A DNA stretch of 64,000 nucleotides from Brachycybe producta (taxonomy: Eukaryota; Arthropoda; Diplopoda; Playtdesmida; Andrognathidae). Location: assembly GCA_036925085.1 (NCBI GenBank), contig JAUPFP010000013.1, positions 2,605,001 to 2,669,000 of the forward strand, in the 5' to 3' direction. Below are positions 1 to 10,816 of the stretch, in pieces (position 1 is the stretch's first letter; the number at the start of each line of letters is the position of its first letter). Below the pieces are notes generated by a model that was not told the DNA's origin, searched no databases, and saw only the letters and a list, made by a program, of their open reading frames with translations. Both the position numbers and the translations under genes were made by a program.

Positions 1-299
1 TGGCATTACTATTTTTACAAAATAAATGAACCATGATGGTTCTTACATTATAGATTAAATTTAAAAAAGGCATTTTTTTTCTGTATGTGAAACAGGTGTT
101 TTATAAAAATTGAGTCTACTCCCTGACTCCCCTTATTCATATAGTTACAAGTAGACTCAACAACATTATCTTTTGCTTTGTGCTCATGCTTATGAAGTTA
201 TGAGCAAATTTGCTCCCTTTTTTATTTGTATGACCCATTAATTACTGTCTCAATTTTTACAGTAGGCCTAGTTGTTGAAATGAAGGGAAAAAAAAAATA

Positions 300-560
300 C
301 TGGCGGTCGCCACTGGAGGAACAGACTAATCGTAGATCACTAGGTGACCTACACTTCAGAACTGTAGGTCACTCAGTGAACTAAACTTTAGAATTTTCAT
401 TATATCGGTGATTAGGTTGGGTTACATTAAATTATGCTTGTTGCAACAGGTCTTGGGGGCCCCTCAAGAATGTAAAAGAGTGTAGGTCACTGAGTGACTC
501 ACAGTTCATCGCCAAATAGCTATCTGAAAGTGTAGGTCACCTAGTGACTTACGAATATTA
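300..560. repeat. GGTCACTNAGTGACC palindrome repeat, diverged copy
   Basis: Four palindromic units of the form GGTCACTNAGTGACC or CACTAGGTGAC lie at about 336-354, 366-382, 482-500 and 531-552. The lead-in ACAGACTAATCGTAG is the same as the end of the element at 24347-24604, so this is a second, more degraded member of that family. Its terminal repeats are not clearly paired. Confidence 0.6.
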
Positions 561-3079
561 TAAAAACTGAGATGGCGATCAAAATAACATTTTTGGTTAA
601 ACCCTCAAAGTTGTATTTTGAATGATTGTTAAGTTAAAGTTAGTGGCTAAAACTCATCAACATTTACTTAAAACTATATCTAAAATGTGTAAGCTTAGCA
701 GTAGCTTTAACTTAGCAAACATTAACAAATACGAGCCTATAAGTATGATGTAAGAAATCTTAATGAGTTTAGCAATTAACCCTCCACACAAAGACAAATT
801 AAGATTATTTCTTCCATTATTGTAGAAGAAAGAAGTAAAAATTTATTCTGAGCACACGAATGACATGGTTTTGATGCTGAATTATATACAATTGCCAACA
901 ATACAATTAACTTGACATTGTAAGACAGAAACAGAGACACAAACGCAGAGTCAGCAACTGAAGGCATATTACCAAGTGCTATTTTTTTCCATTTGTTATC
1001 TGAGATTGGAAGGTGGTAGGAAATAAGAGTGATGGAAGTGATAGAAAGAAAAAAACAAAGAATGGTCAGAATTGATAGAAAAAAAGGGCAGAATTGAAAC
1101 AAAAAAAAAGTAAATAAGGAAAAAACATTTATGTATGTTAGCTTCAAAGTTAGTCATTCTTTATAATTACTTGGCCAAGTGCAACTGATAATAACATGAT
1201 AACTTAAATCTACACATTGATTCACATTTTAGTCTAGGTGCAAAATGCCTGAAACAGTTCAGTTTACCATACTCAAATTGGCTGTGTGTCAGGAAACTAA
1301 AAAAAAACTATTATCTGTATTATGTAAAGAAAAGTAACTACCGAACACAACATGTAACCTGATTGTTTTTAAGACAATTTTTGGAAAATTCTAGCTGCGC
1401 CTATACCCTTCTCAAGAAAGCAATCATATAATGCACATACAGTACTTGCTTTCTGGAGAAGATTAAAATGAATATGGTAAGTTTCAAGTGTGAAGAAGAA
1501 GCAAATGTTGATGCCATATTTGCACCCATGGCCTCCTCATATGAGACTTTCTATGGCCTCATATTTGAGAAGAAAATGGCAAAATCAAACACATTTTAAA
1601 GAAATTGGCTCTAGTTTCCGAACGCAGACAGTAACAAATATCTAATGAACACGTTTGTGAAATTCGGAAACCATAAATAGCCAAATTCGGTATTCAAAAT
1701 AATGCAATTCGGGAAGAAAAAAAAAAAAACGATTATTTTCGGAAATAAATATGAAAAATAAATAAAATGGGAATTTTCAAACTTATTTAGTCAAAAGTCA
1801 ACTAAATTAAGTTGAATAATAATTAGTTTTTCAAAATGTTCTTGTCGCAAACTTGACTAGCCTCACAGAGAGAGAGAGAGAGAGCACTGTGTTGTAGTCT
1901 TTCTTTATATGTTATTTAGTTTTAGATTATACATTTGGATACATCAAATATTCTGATTTTTAACAATAAAAAAACTTTCAATATTTTAAAATTAACTAAA
2001 AAAATAGTAATAAAAATGTAAAATCTGGTAAAAGAAAAAAATCATTTTCGAGAATTCGGGAAGAAACCATTTTTTTGTTGTTGTTGAGAAAAATCAGGAT
2101 TTTAATTTTGAGCAAAATTGACTCAATTATAAGCAAATATTGTAACGCACTTTAATTCCCGCCATCCTAATACTTATGCTGTTTCGTGAAATTTAACTAT
2201 TTTTCCAATCCTGCTAATGACATTATATTTAGATTATATACATTGCTATACATTGCTCTAAAATGCTAGTCATTTTGAAGATTTACTAGAAAGGTGTTTT
2301 TTTCTTTCGCAAGTTGGCTTGTAAATTTTCAAAATAACTGATTTTCCACTTTAACAAATGTACATGTGGCATGAAACGGCCAATTTTCAAGAGTATGTAA
2401 ACCAATTGTAGATGACCTCAGCATTTACAACGAATGGATTTCTCTTAAGACAAAAAAAAAAAAGAATCGACAAAAACGAAAGAAGGATTTTCTTTCTAAT
2501 CATCTGAAACATTTAATTTAATTTCCGACATTGGAAGTTGATTAGATCCTATAATCTCATTGCTTAATCTCTTTCAGTGACACATACAGAGGAAAAAAAA
2601 GAGAGAGACCAATGATATCTTATTTTTTTTGTGTAGGTTTAACAAATGCAACCACAATCATTGACTCCATTATACTTTTCTGTAGTCTCATTTCTTTCTC
2701 TTGTATAGGCCTACATTTTTCTTATTTTTTGTAGGCCTACCATATATATACATGTATATATATATACAGTATAACTATATTTCATGAACGTCACTTTTTC
2801 CATTGTAGATATACATGTATATTGTGATAGATGTTGTGGTAGTATTTGTCACAGCTAGCATATATACATTTAGTTCAGGTTTTTTTTTCTGTCTATGGTA
2901 GCAAAATTCGCCTCTCAAAAAGAAGAAAAAACTTTTAGTTCATATCCTTTTGTGTTGACAGGAAATGAAACAAGTGGAATAAAAAATGTCTTACAAATGA
3001 TTATGATGATAACTATACTGTACATGGGAGGCCCACTAAGCTTACAATAGCAATAAAGAAAATAATAACTGATTCTGAC

Positions 3080-3084
<5 letters not shown>

Positions 3085-3141
<57 letters not shown>
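3085..3141. repeat. (AT)n microsatellite
   Basis: Uninterrupted TA dinucleotide tract. The open reading frame through it (repeating Ile-Tyr) is an artefact. Confidence 0.95.
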
Positions 3142-3145
<4 letters not shown>

Positions 3146-3476
3146 TCTAGTGGGGTAACCCGTCATAAATGACGGGAGCAAAATTCACAGGCAATTGTGC
3201 GCATGCGCGTCGTTTTTTCCTTTTTTTACTCCTTTCATTTCAATTTCAGCCACCCCCTCCCACTTTCCCCCTCCACGTTTCTCTCTCCCTCTACACTTTC
3301 CAACCTTTTTCCCCCTTTCCACTTTAATATCATGGGGTTCTTGGATGAGAAGAGTTCAACATATAGTTGACCTTGAGAGAAAAAAAAGCAGTTCATTTAT
3401 TCAAATTTATATAAATTCCGACACAGCGTTAGTTCCCTCGCACACACACACACAGACAGACCTGGGATATTATATA

Positions 3477-3517
3477 TTATTATATATATAATAATATAAT
3501 AATATAATAATATAATA

Positions 3518-3608
<91 letters not shown>

Positions 3609-3609
3609 T
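3477..3609. repeat. (AT)n and (AATAT)n microsatellite
   Basis: An imperfect TATATAATAATA-type tract grading into about 100 bp of pure AT, ending shortly before the target-site duplication of the MITE at 3634. Confidence 0.95.
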
Positions 3610-3633
3610 CACAAATTTTGATGTAGTTTGGCT

Positions 3634-3884
3634 TAGAGACCTACATAAAGCCCATGGGCCGGTGGGCTTGGGCTGGCATTTATATGTGAAAGGCCCATGG
3701 GCCTGGTGGGCTTTGTAGGCCTGGTGGGCTTCATGGGCTTTGTAGGCCTGGTGGGCTTCATGGGCTTTGTGGGCTTTGTGGGCTTTGTGAGCCTAGTGAC
3801 CCTGGTTGGCTTTGTGGGCTGGGCCTGGTATAAAGTCTCATGGGCTGGGCTTGGCATCAATTTTTTACACAATGTAGGTCTCTA
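3634..3884. mobile_element. hAT-type MITE with GGGC-repeat core, copy 1 (8-bp TSD)
   Basis: Terminal inverted repeats TAGAGACCTACAT and ATGTAGGTCTCTA bound 251 bp. The element is flanked on both sides by the identical octamer GTTTGGCT (3626-3633 and 3885-3892). An 8-bp duplication is the mark of hAT-type transposition. The core is a degenerate array of GGGCTTTGTGGGC and GGGCCTGGTGGGC units, which in one frame reads as a Gly-Phe-Val repeat; that frame is a by-product of the array, not a gene. No transposase is present, so it is non-autonomous. Confidence 0.9.
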
Positions 3885-5326
3885 GTTTGGCTATTTTCAA
3901 ACTGTCCTAAAATATTTATTTTGAAAGATGTCGTCGTAAAATTATTTCTTACTCAGAGGTGGACTGGAAGAAAGAAATGGCTCGCAAAAATTGTTTATTT
4001 TAATCTAATAAAATCCAAAAAAATGCTTAGAACTCCACTACCTTGATTCTAATTTCACGTTTGACTGCAATATATGTGTCATATTTTTCTATACGTAAGA
4101 AACAAGCGTAGCCAGCCATTTTTTTTAAAGTACACGACCCAGCGTAATAATTTTTCTTATTTCCTACATTTATCTTCAATAAAAAAATGTGTCATTTTTG
4201 GTTTTTGGATATTTTCTACTGCTTAAAAAACATTAGTTTTCTATTCATTTTTTGCGCGATTTGTTTCATTATGAAATAATCCGGCCCTCAAACTATGTGG
4301 CCCATCAAGAAAATGCCCGATTGCTCTATAGACCAGTCTGCCATTGTTTTTATGTGATTCCTTCAGTCTTTAAATGTGTAATGAATTTTGAATTTTTTTC
4401 TAAAAATCAATTTTTTTAACTAAAAGCAACGAATTTTTAGATTCAATTATCATAAATATGCAATATTAATGTAAAATAATCTAGAATTGAAACTCTATGT
4501 GAAGATTATCTTGAAAAAATATTAAATCTTAGAAACGTGTTCTACTTTCTTTTTTTTTTTTTAGATCTAATTACTTTTAGACAGATTTGTGGATTTTTCT
4601 CTTAGAAATAAGATCAATGAAAAAATGTTGATCCAATTTCATAATAAGTACATTTATCAAACTCATATGGGCCCAAACATCTAGAAATATATCTAATATG
4701 TCTGAAGGAAAAAGAAAACAACACGCAAACGTCTTTTGATTATAATCGATCGAATTACATATATTCTCATACTATCTATAAGGGCAATTTTAACATTAGC
4801 CATTGTGTAAATTCGCTAAACAATTTGCACAATACCGTCAGCAACAAGCCAATTTAGATAATGCTGCTAATGTGGAAGTGCAGCAAAATGACTGTAAAGT
4901 CTAGTTTCAATTGACTTATGATTATGAAATAATTTCAAGATTCATTTGAAACTAGAAGACTAAAAACGAAGGTGATAACTTCTTATAAGAGAAATTCCAC
5001 AGTGACAACATTTACGATAAAATATTTATCAAAATTTGAAAATGTTGAAATGTTTACATTTTTTTTTTGGATCAAGAGGAATGTGGAAAAAAAAAAACGG
5101 ATGAACGTCTTTTTGAAAATCGCATAAAATGTTTATTTTTAAAGATATTTAATCATAAAAAATATTCCGTGATCAAACCCAGCTATTGACCATAAGTAAA
5201 TAATTAATATTAATGTGATTTTATAATTTTAAACCTTTGCATTTAATGGGTAAATTTCTTAGACATTTATATTTAGTTGATATATCTATGGAGGAGGGGG
5301 AGGTCTCTTACTTCGAACTCTTTTAA

Positions 5327-5946
5327 GGCGCATTCACACTAGGTTGGTTTACAAGACTAGCGTTTGCCAATTAGAATTAGCAGAGCGCATGCGCATTACC
5401 ATCTTATCGTTTTATATAGGAAAACTAACCTAACCAAACCAAACCTATAGTGAACGTCTCATCGGCAGTTTCCATTGGTGATCAATAGATGGGGCTGCTA
5501 ACGCAAATCTACAATCACTTTCTTATATAATGATAAGATGGTAATGCGCATGCGCTCTGCTAATTCTAATGGGCAAACGCTAGTGTTTACAAGCTGCTGG
5601 TTGCTGCTGGCTATTAGCAGCAATAGCAAGCAGCGGCTGCTTTGGGTTCACACTTCTCCAGTCATTTCTAGTATTAGCAGCGCAAGTCATCCAATCACCT
5701 TCATGATAAAACACAAACTCTAACAACAACCAACCCACGCAGTGGAGTTACAGACTGGTAGCAGCAGGAAGGGAGTCACATGACCAGCTGGTAGCTGTTA
5801 AAGTTGAACATGTTCAACTTCACCAGCCGCTGTTAAAATCACTAGCGTATTGGAGAAAGCAGCTGCTGGTAGCAGTTCACACTATGCTGCTAGCTGGCTA
5901 CAACCAGCAACCAGCAGCTGATAAACCAGCCTAGTGTGAATGCGCC
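5327..5946. mobile_element. 620-bp foldback element with a second foldback nested inside
   Basis: Outer ends GGCGCATTCACACTAGG and CCTAGTGTGAATGCGCC are a perfect 17-bp inverted pair. Inside it about 5354-5419 is the inverted complement of about 5521-5591. These inner arms contain AGAGCGCATGCGCATTACC and CTAGCGTTTGCC, which suggests one foldback inserted in another. The right half is rich in GCTGCTGGT/ACCAGCAGC units. No clear target duplication (flanks TTTTAA and ATTACT) and no transposase. Confidence 0.85.
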
Positions 5947-6114
5947 ATTACTGTATTTAATCTGAACTTTATTTTTGTCACTTATTCCCAGTGGCTTCTA
6001 TGCCCCTCAAATAACAGACTGTGCCACTTACGAATGTTTTTGTTAATAGACTGGGACTTTGGTTCTGAAACATACTGTACTGTGTATAGCCTATGGCTTC
6101 TAAAGAAAATTACC

Positions 6115-6129
6115 CCCCCCCCCCCCCCC
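6115..6129. repeat. poly-C run
   Basis: About 17 consecutive C in otherwise AT-rich DNA; a homopolymer that may be length-variable or mis-assembled. Confidence 0.8.
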
Positions 6130-6271
6130 TCAAAAAAAATCGAAAAACACAATTACATGATTATGCAAATGACAATAATAAAATGTCTATAAAGAGGTCT
6201 GCAAATGAAAGAAGAAAAAATACACATATTTCATCCTTATATTTGCATATATGGATGATTTATTTATTTAC

Positions 6272-6406
6272 CTGCTAAAATAAGAAATATGGCAGCTAAT
6301 AGAGTGCTGACGTCTTGAAGACAATGGCCAATCAAAGACGTTAAAAGGGCCAAACCCACAAGTAGAACACTGGCAGCCATAAATGGAGTTGACAATCGCA
6401 TATCAG
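6272..6406 (-). CDS. TARP-like gene, exon 3 (TM2 and start of TM3)
   Basis: 135 bp between an acceptor (CTATAG) and a donor (GTAAAT). It enters and leaves in phase 1. The frame encodes DMRLSTPFMAASVLLVGLA and then a His-Cys loop leading into VSTLLAAIFLILAG. This matches the TM2-loop-TM3 exon of CACNG genes, which ends at the same Ala-Gly position and, from memory, is of similar length (about 138-141 nt). Confidence 0.88.
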
Positions 6407-7876
6407 CTATAGAAATGAAAATAAATTTCCAAAAAAAAAATATTATTTTATCAAATAAAATAAATTATTAAAAATGCAAATAAATGTGTTATTTTGTTAA
6501 ATTTTCATTCTTTTCATTTTTTTTTTAAAACAAATTAATTTGAACAATTTGTGTTGGAACACACAGACAACTCTTTGATCCCCTTTTGGCCCCTTTTGAT
6601 CCCCGAAAGCGGTTTGAGCTATGGTTGCAGTGTGTTTCCGATGGAAAGACTCAAAGTGGTCAAAAAGTTGTCTATGTGCCAAGGGCCATATTACAAACTG
6701 TATACTCTATTGCCTTTAATTGAACTGTAGATAAATTCAAAATTATTAATTTAATAAATAACATAACTTACAAAATTCAAACAATTGTGTTTTTTTAAAA
6801 TATAATTTCATTATATTTCGTGACTTATTTTTTTTAAAAAAAATAATTTGGTGAACCAATGTTAATTGAACGATTTATGATGCCGCATTTATAGTCCGAA
6901 TTTTATTATGTCGCCCTATTAGATTTGTATTCAAATTATGCCACAGATCACGAAAAACGTGATCTCAAAATGCCGACTATAAACACGGCATAAACATCTT
7001 TAGTCAAATTCAGAATCACTGTAATCAAAATGAGAACAAATTAAAAATTATTAATAATTAATATTTTTTTTTTCAAAAAAATGCAAACAATTTCGTCTAT
7101 TTTATAATATTTAAATATTTCTTTTCATCTTTATATTTCTTAAAAAAACAGCTACTGCAAATAACATAAATCTAAAGACTAAACAAATTTAATTAACCCC
7201 GTTTAGTTTAAATTAAGCCAAGTAATCATAACGGCTTAACTAATTTCTCTTAAAAAAACCTAATAAAAAGATTATAGAAGCAAGTCGAATGCAAAATGTT
7301 AATTAGCTAAATTCTAACGATTAAAACTTATAAAAGTAGATAATGTTTTGTAAGCTAAAACGTAATCGATTAGAAGATTCTCGTCATTAATGCAGATTCC
7401 ACACCAGCGAAGTTTATTTATAGCTAAAACTCCTCATAGACTGTATATAAACATATATCTTCATAGCAATAACTAAAATTAATGAAAAACCAACAGAGCG
7501 AATTTTAAATTTCGTGTATCTCATGCATCAATCTGGCTTAAAATACAATGTTAATCAAGAAATTCTCAGACATCACAGGCGTAAAAATTCTGCCTGCTAT
7601 TCAGTTTCTTATACTGAATATTATAAATTCATACTTAATCTAGAAAATATTATTTCCAGCAACTTTATCTTCATGCTACTTCTTATTTTTTATACTTTAA
7701 TTGAATATATCCCAATATACCTATACATATCAACACAAATTTGCAAAATTCATTTCATGTTTGGTTCAGATCTTGTACTTATTCAATTAATGTACACACA
7801 CTTAATGCATATTATAAATGCAAAAGTAATAAATGAAATTTATATAGATTATTAAATTTATTTGTCAGTCACTATG

Positions 7877-7955
<79 letters not shown>

Positions 7956-10774
7956 ATACAATGTTATATGTATTCATGTATTATGTATATTTTAAAATAA
8001 CTTTTTTTCTTCTATAAATACATTACATCTTTAACCTACTAATATACGGCATATCTAATGTACATATATGTGCTTACTTATAGATATAATATACATGTAT
8101 ATTAATTGCCTAAATTCACTAGTCCCTTATTTTAAAATTAATAAAACAATAAGTAGAGATCTGGTAATTATTATTATTATTCTTTGGCGCATTTTAATAG
8201 TTATAAACTTATAAAATTACAAAATAATACACGAATTATGAAATTCATTTGAAAAAAACAGTGGCATTGGTAAAGTAGGTATTTTTTATACCTTTTAGGG
8301 TTACCATGCATATATCAGTAATAGTATTTTTTAAGAATGTTTGTTACTTAAGGCATAGAAAGATTTTTGCACGAACTGGTTCATATTACTGGTCATTTCT
8401 TCCTAGGGTGGTCACTGGTAAGACAATAGAACTCTCTCTTGAAGAGGATTTTATGTATGAAAATAAAGTTGTAAATTTTCTGACAATGCATAATTTCAGT
8501 TACACCAGAACACAATGCAATTGTTATCGGGTTTATATCTTTGGTTTTTGACACTGCAGTTCTCATGTAGCAAATTAGACTTTTGTCTCTCTGTCACAGG
8601 CCTTCTTAACTGCTTGCAGAATATATTTTTGTTTCAAAATCAAATTCAAATTCAAAGCTAAGCTTAAACAAAGACAAACTTTAAAACTATTAAATTAGAC
8701 TCACTAATTTTCATATTCTCCAAAACTTCTTATTGTGAGTCAAAGGTGAATTTTTAAGATTAGCTTTGTTTAAGCCTTAAGTGTAACGAGTCGTTTTATA
8801 ACATGACCATTAGAGAAATTTGTTATGGTGATAGTTTTATTTTAAGCATCGTCTGTGAATACAGGGTTAAAGGTTTGATTACAGAGTAGACCGAGTGAAG
8901 AAATCACAAAATACTCATGACGATATATTTCAAAACAACAGCTTTAGGGCCTTTTGAAAAGAAAACCACATTTCATGTTTTCACTAGTAAAAAATACACA
9001 AAATTAATGCAATAGGCCATTTGCAAACTGCATATAAAAACCTTATTTTGTCAAAAAAAAAACCTATATATTCATGCAATTTTCAGTAGATAATTCAAAT
9101 TTGTCTCGTAAACAAAACAAAACAACTAAATTAAAATAAAATATTTGCAGTTGTTTTCACTCAAGTCGCAAGTGCTATCTTGTTTAAATATTATTGTGTA
9201 ACTTTAGCAATAAACAATTGAAAAACAGAATTGTATCCAAACTTTCTATAAAAAATAGTTAGATATTACAGTGTAGACAACACAAATCGATGTGATTTTA
9301 TTTTGTTTCTACCCAAGGGAAATTACAAACGTTTTTAGATTTTGAAATTTTGTTTATTTTTTTGTAATATATGAGCCCATTTATCTTTTTTTCTTCTTCA
9401 TATGAATAATGACAAAAACCATGTTGTATCGAGTCCTATTTAACCGAGTTTTATTATGTTAACAATACTCAGAGGGTTCTAGTTGACGTTCAAGTGCCAA
9501 GTTTTCTTCTTGAATTTGGACCAAAGTTTGAAATTCTTTGTAGTTGCACAATTAATTGTATCTACACCTGTACTTTATGATTTTTTTAAGTTAAGCCTTG
9601 TTTAATATTAGCGTTACATTTATGGTGATTTTAAAGTGTAGCCTAAATGTCTTTCGAACTCTGATTACTATGATTTTTCAGGTACAGATTGAAGACAAAC
9701 TTAAATGTATTTTAAAAACTAGAAGGATAGCTCAATCACTTAATGGTATTTTTATGTTGATATCTTTCAATAATAAGCTTTTTGTGAGTTTGAAAATGAC
9801 CCAACTTTTAGCAGAAGATATTTTTTTTTTAATTTTTGCCTATAAAAAGTTTATTTTGAAAGAAATCAACATAAAATACCCTTGAGTATTCGAGCTGCCC
9901 TTCTAGTTTCTAAAACGCTTCCTAGTTTCTCTTGATTTTTCTAATGAAAGATATCAGAGTACCAAAATCAGCTGTTCATAAACCATCGCAAGCAACTTTG
10001 TTATATTGCAACAAATGTAAACCCGGAAAAATCTACTTCAGTATTGAATTATTGATGAAAGAACCTGAAATACCTTTAAAAAAGCATTTGAAACTCGAAC
10101 AATAAACGAATCGATTATTTTCATGACGATATTATTTATGAAAATAAAATTCTTATAGCAATTTTAAAGTGTTGAAACTTTTGAAAGAAAAATTGCCTTT
10201 TTAAAACCACCCTATAAAGTTTACTTTAAAATATATAATCATGAAAATATATCTTTATTTTTTTTTTTGCAACAAAAAAATAGTTCCTTACTAAAAAGCT
10301 AGCCAACTGAACCAAAACGACACCAAAGCCAAAACTAAGCTTAATTAAAGAAAAGCTTAATAACTCTCCATGACAGCAAATAAATGGAAAATTAAAACTT
10401 AACATGCCATGAGTGATTGCCAACATTTAGGGAGAGTTCATAGACCATTTAACGTTTGAAATATTTTGACACACATGTAATAATTAAAAATTATATATTA
10501 AAAAAAAAGATAACTTTCATATGAGATATAACCTAATAAAAGTTCATCCAAGATTAATGATCAATAACAAAACTAAAAATCAATTAATTGACGTCAACAT
10601 GTCTTAATTACACGTGTGAACTTTAATGATGTTCTACCCCACTTAATTATAATTAAAACTAGAGTGGAATTAAACAGTAAAATCGAAATAGCTTTAAAAC
10701 AGAAAACATTGCTTTCATCTCTTCACCTCTCTCTCTCTCTCACTCTCTCTCTCTCTTGCTCTCTCTCTCTCTTG

Positions 10775-10816
<42 letters not shown>

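Larger units (their letters stand above)
1..6271. other. non-coding, repeat-rich stretch left of the TARP-like gene exon 3
   Basis: No recognisable coding exon was found on either strand. If the TARP-like gene continues leftward this is its third intron; its fourth exon, with the last two membrane segments, was searched for on the minus strand and not seen. Contents are AT-rich low-complexity DNA, two long (AT)n tracts, a GTCACT-type palindromic repeat, a hAT-type MITE and a 620-bp foldback element, listed separately. Confidence 0.6.

Noticed and set aside
776-1147. Hydrophobic 123-codon minus-strand frame that might be TARP-like exon 4
   Set aside because: It is Phe/Ile/Leu-rich through AT bias, lacks the Tyr-Gly-Trp-Ser motif before TM4 and has no suitable splice context.
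3697-3885. Collagen-like Gly-Phe-Val repeat frame
   Set aside because: Produced by the GGGC tandem core of a MITE with inverted ends and TSD; a similar frame is absent from the other copies.
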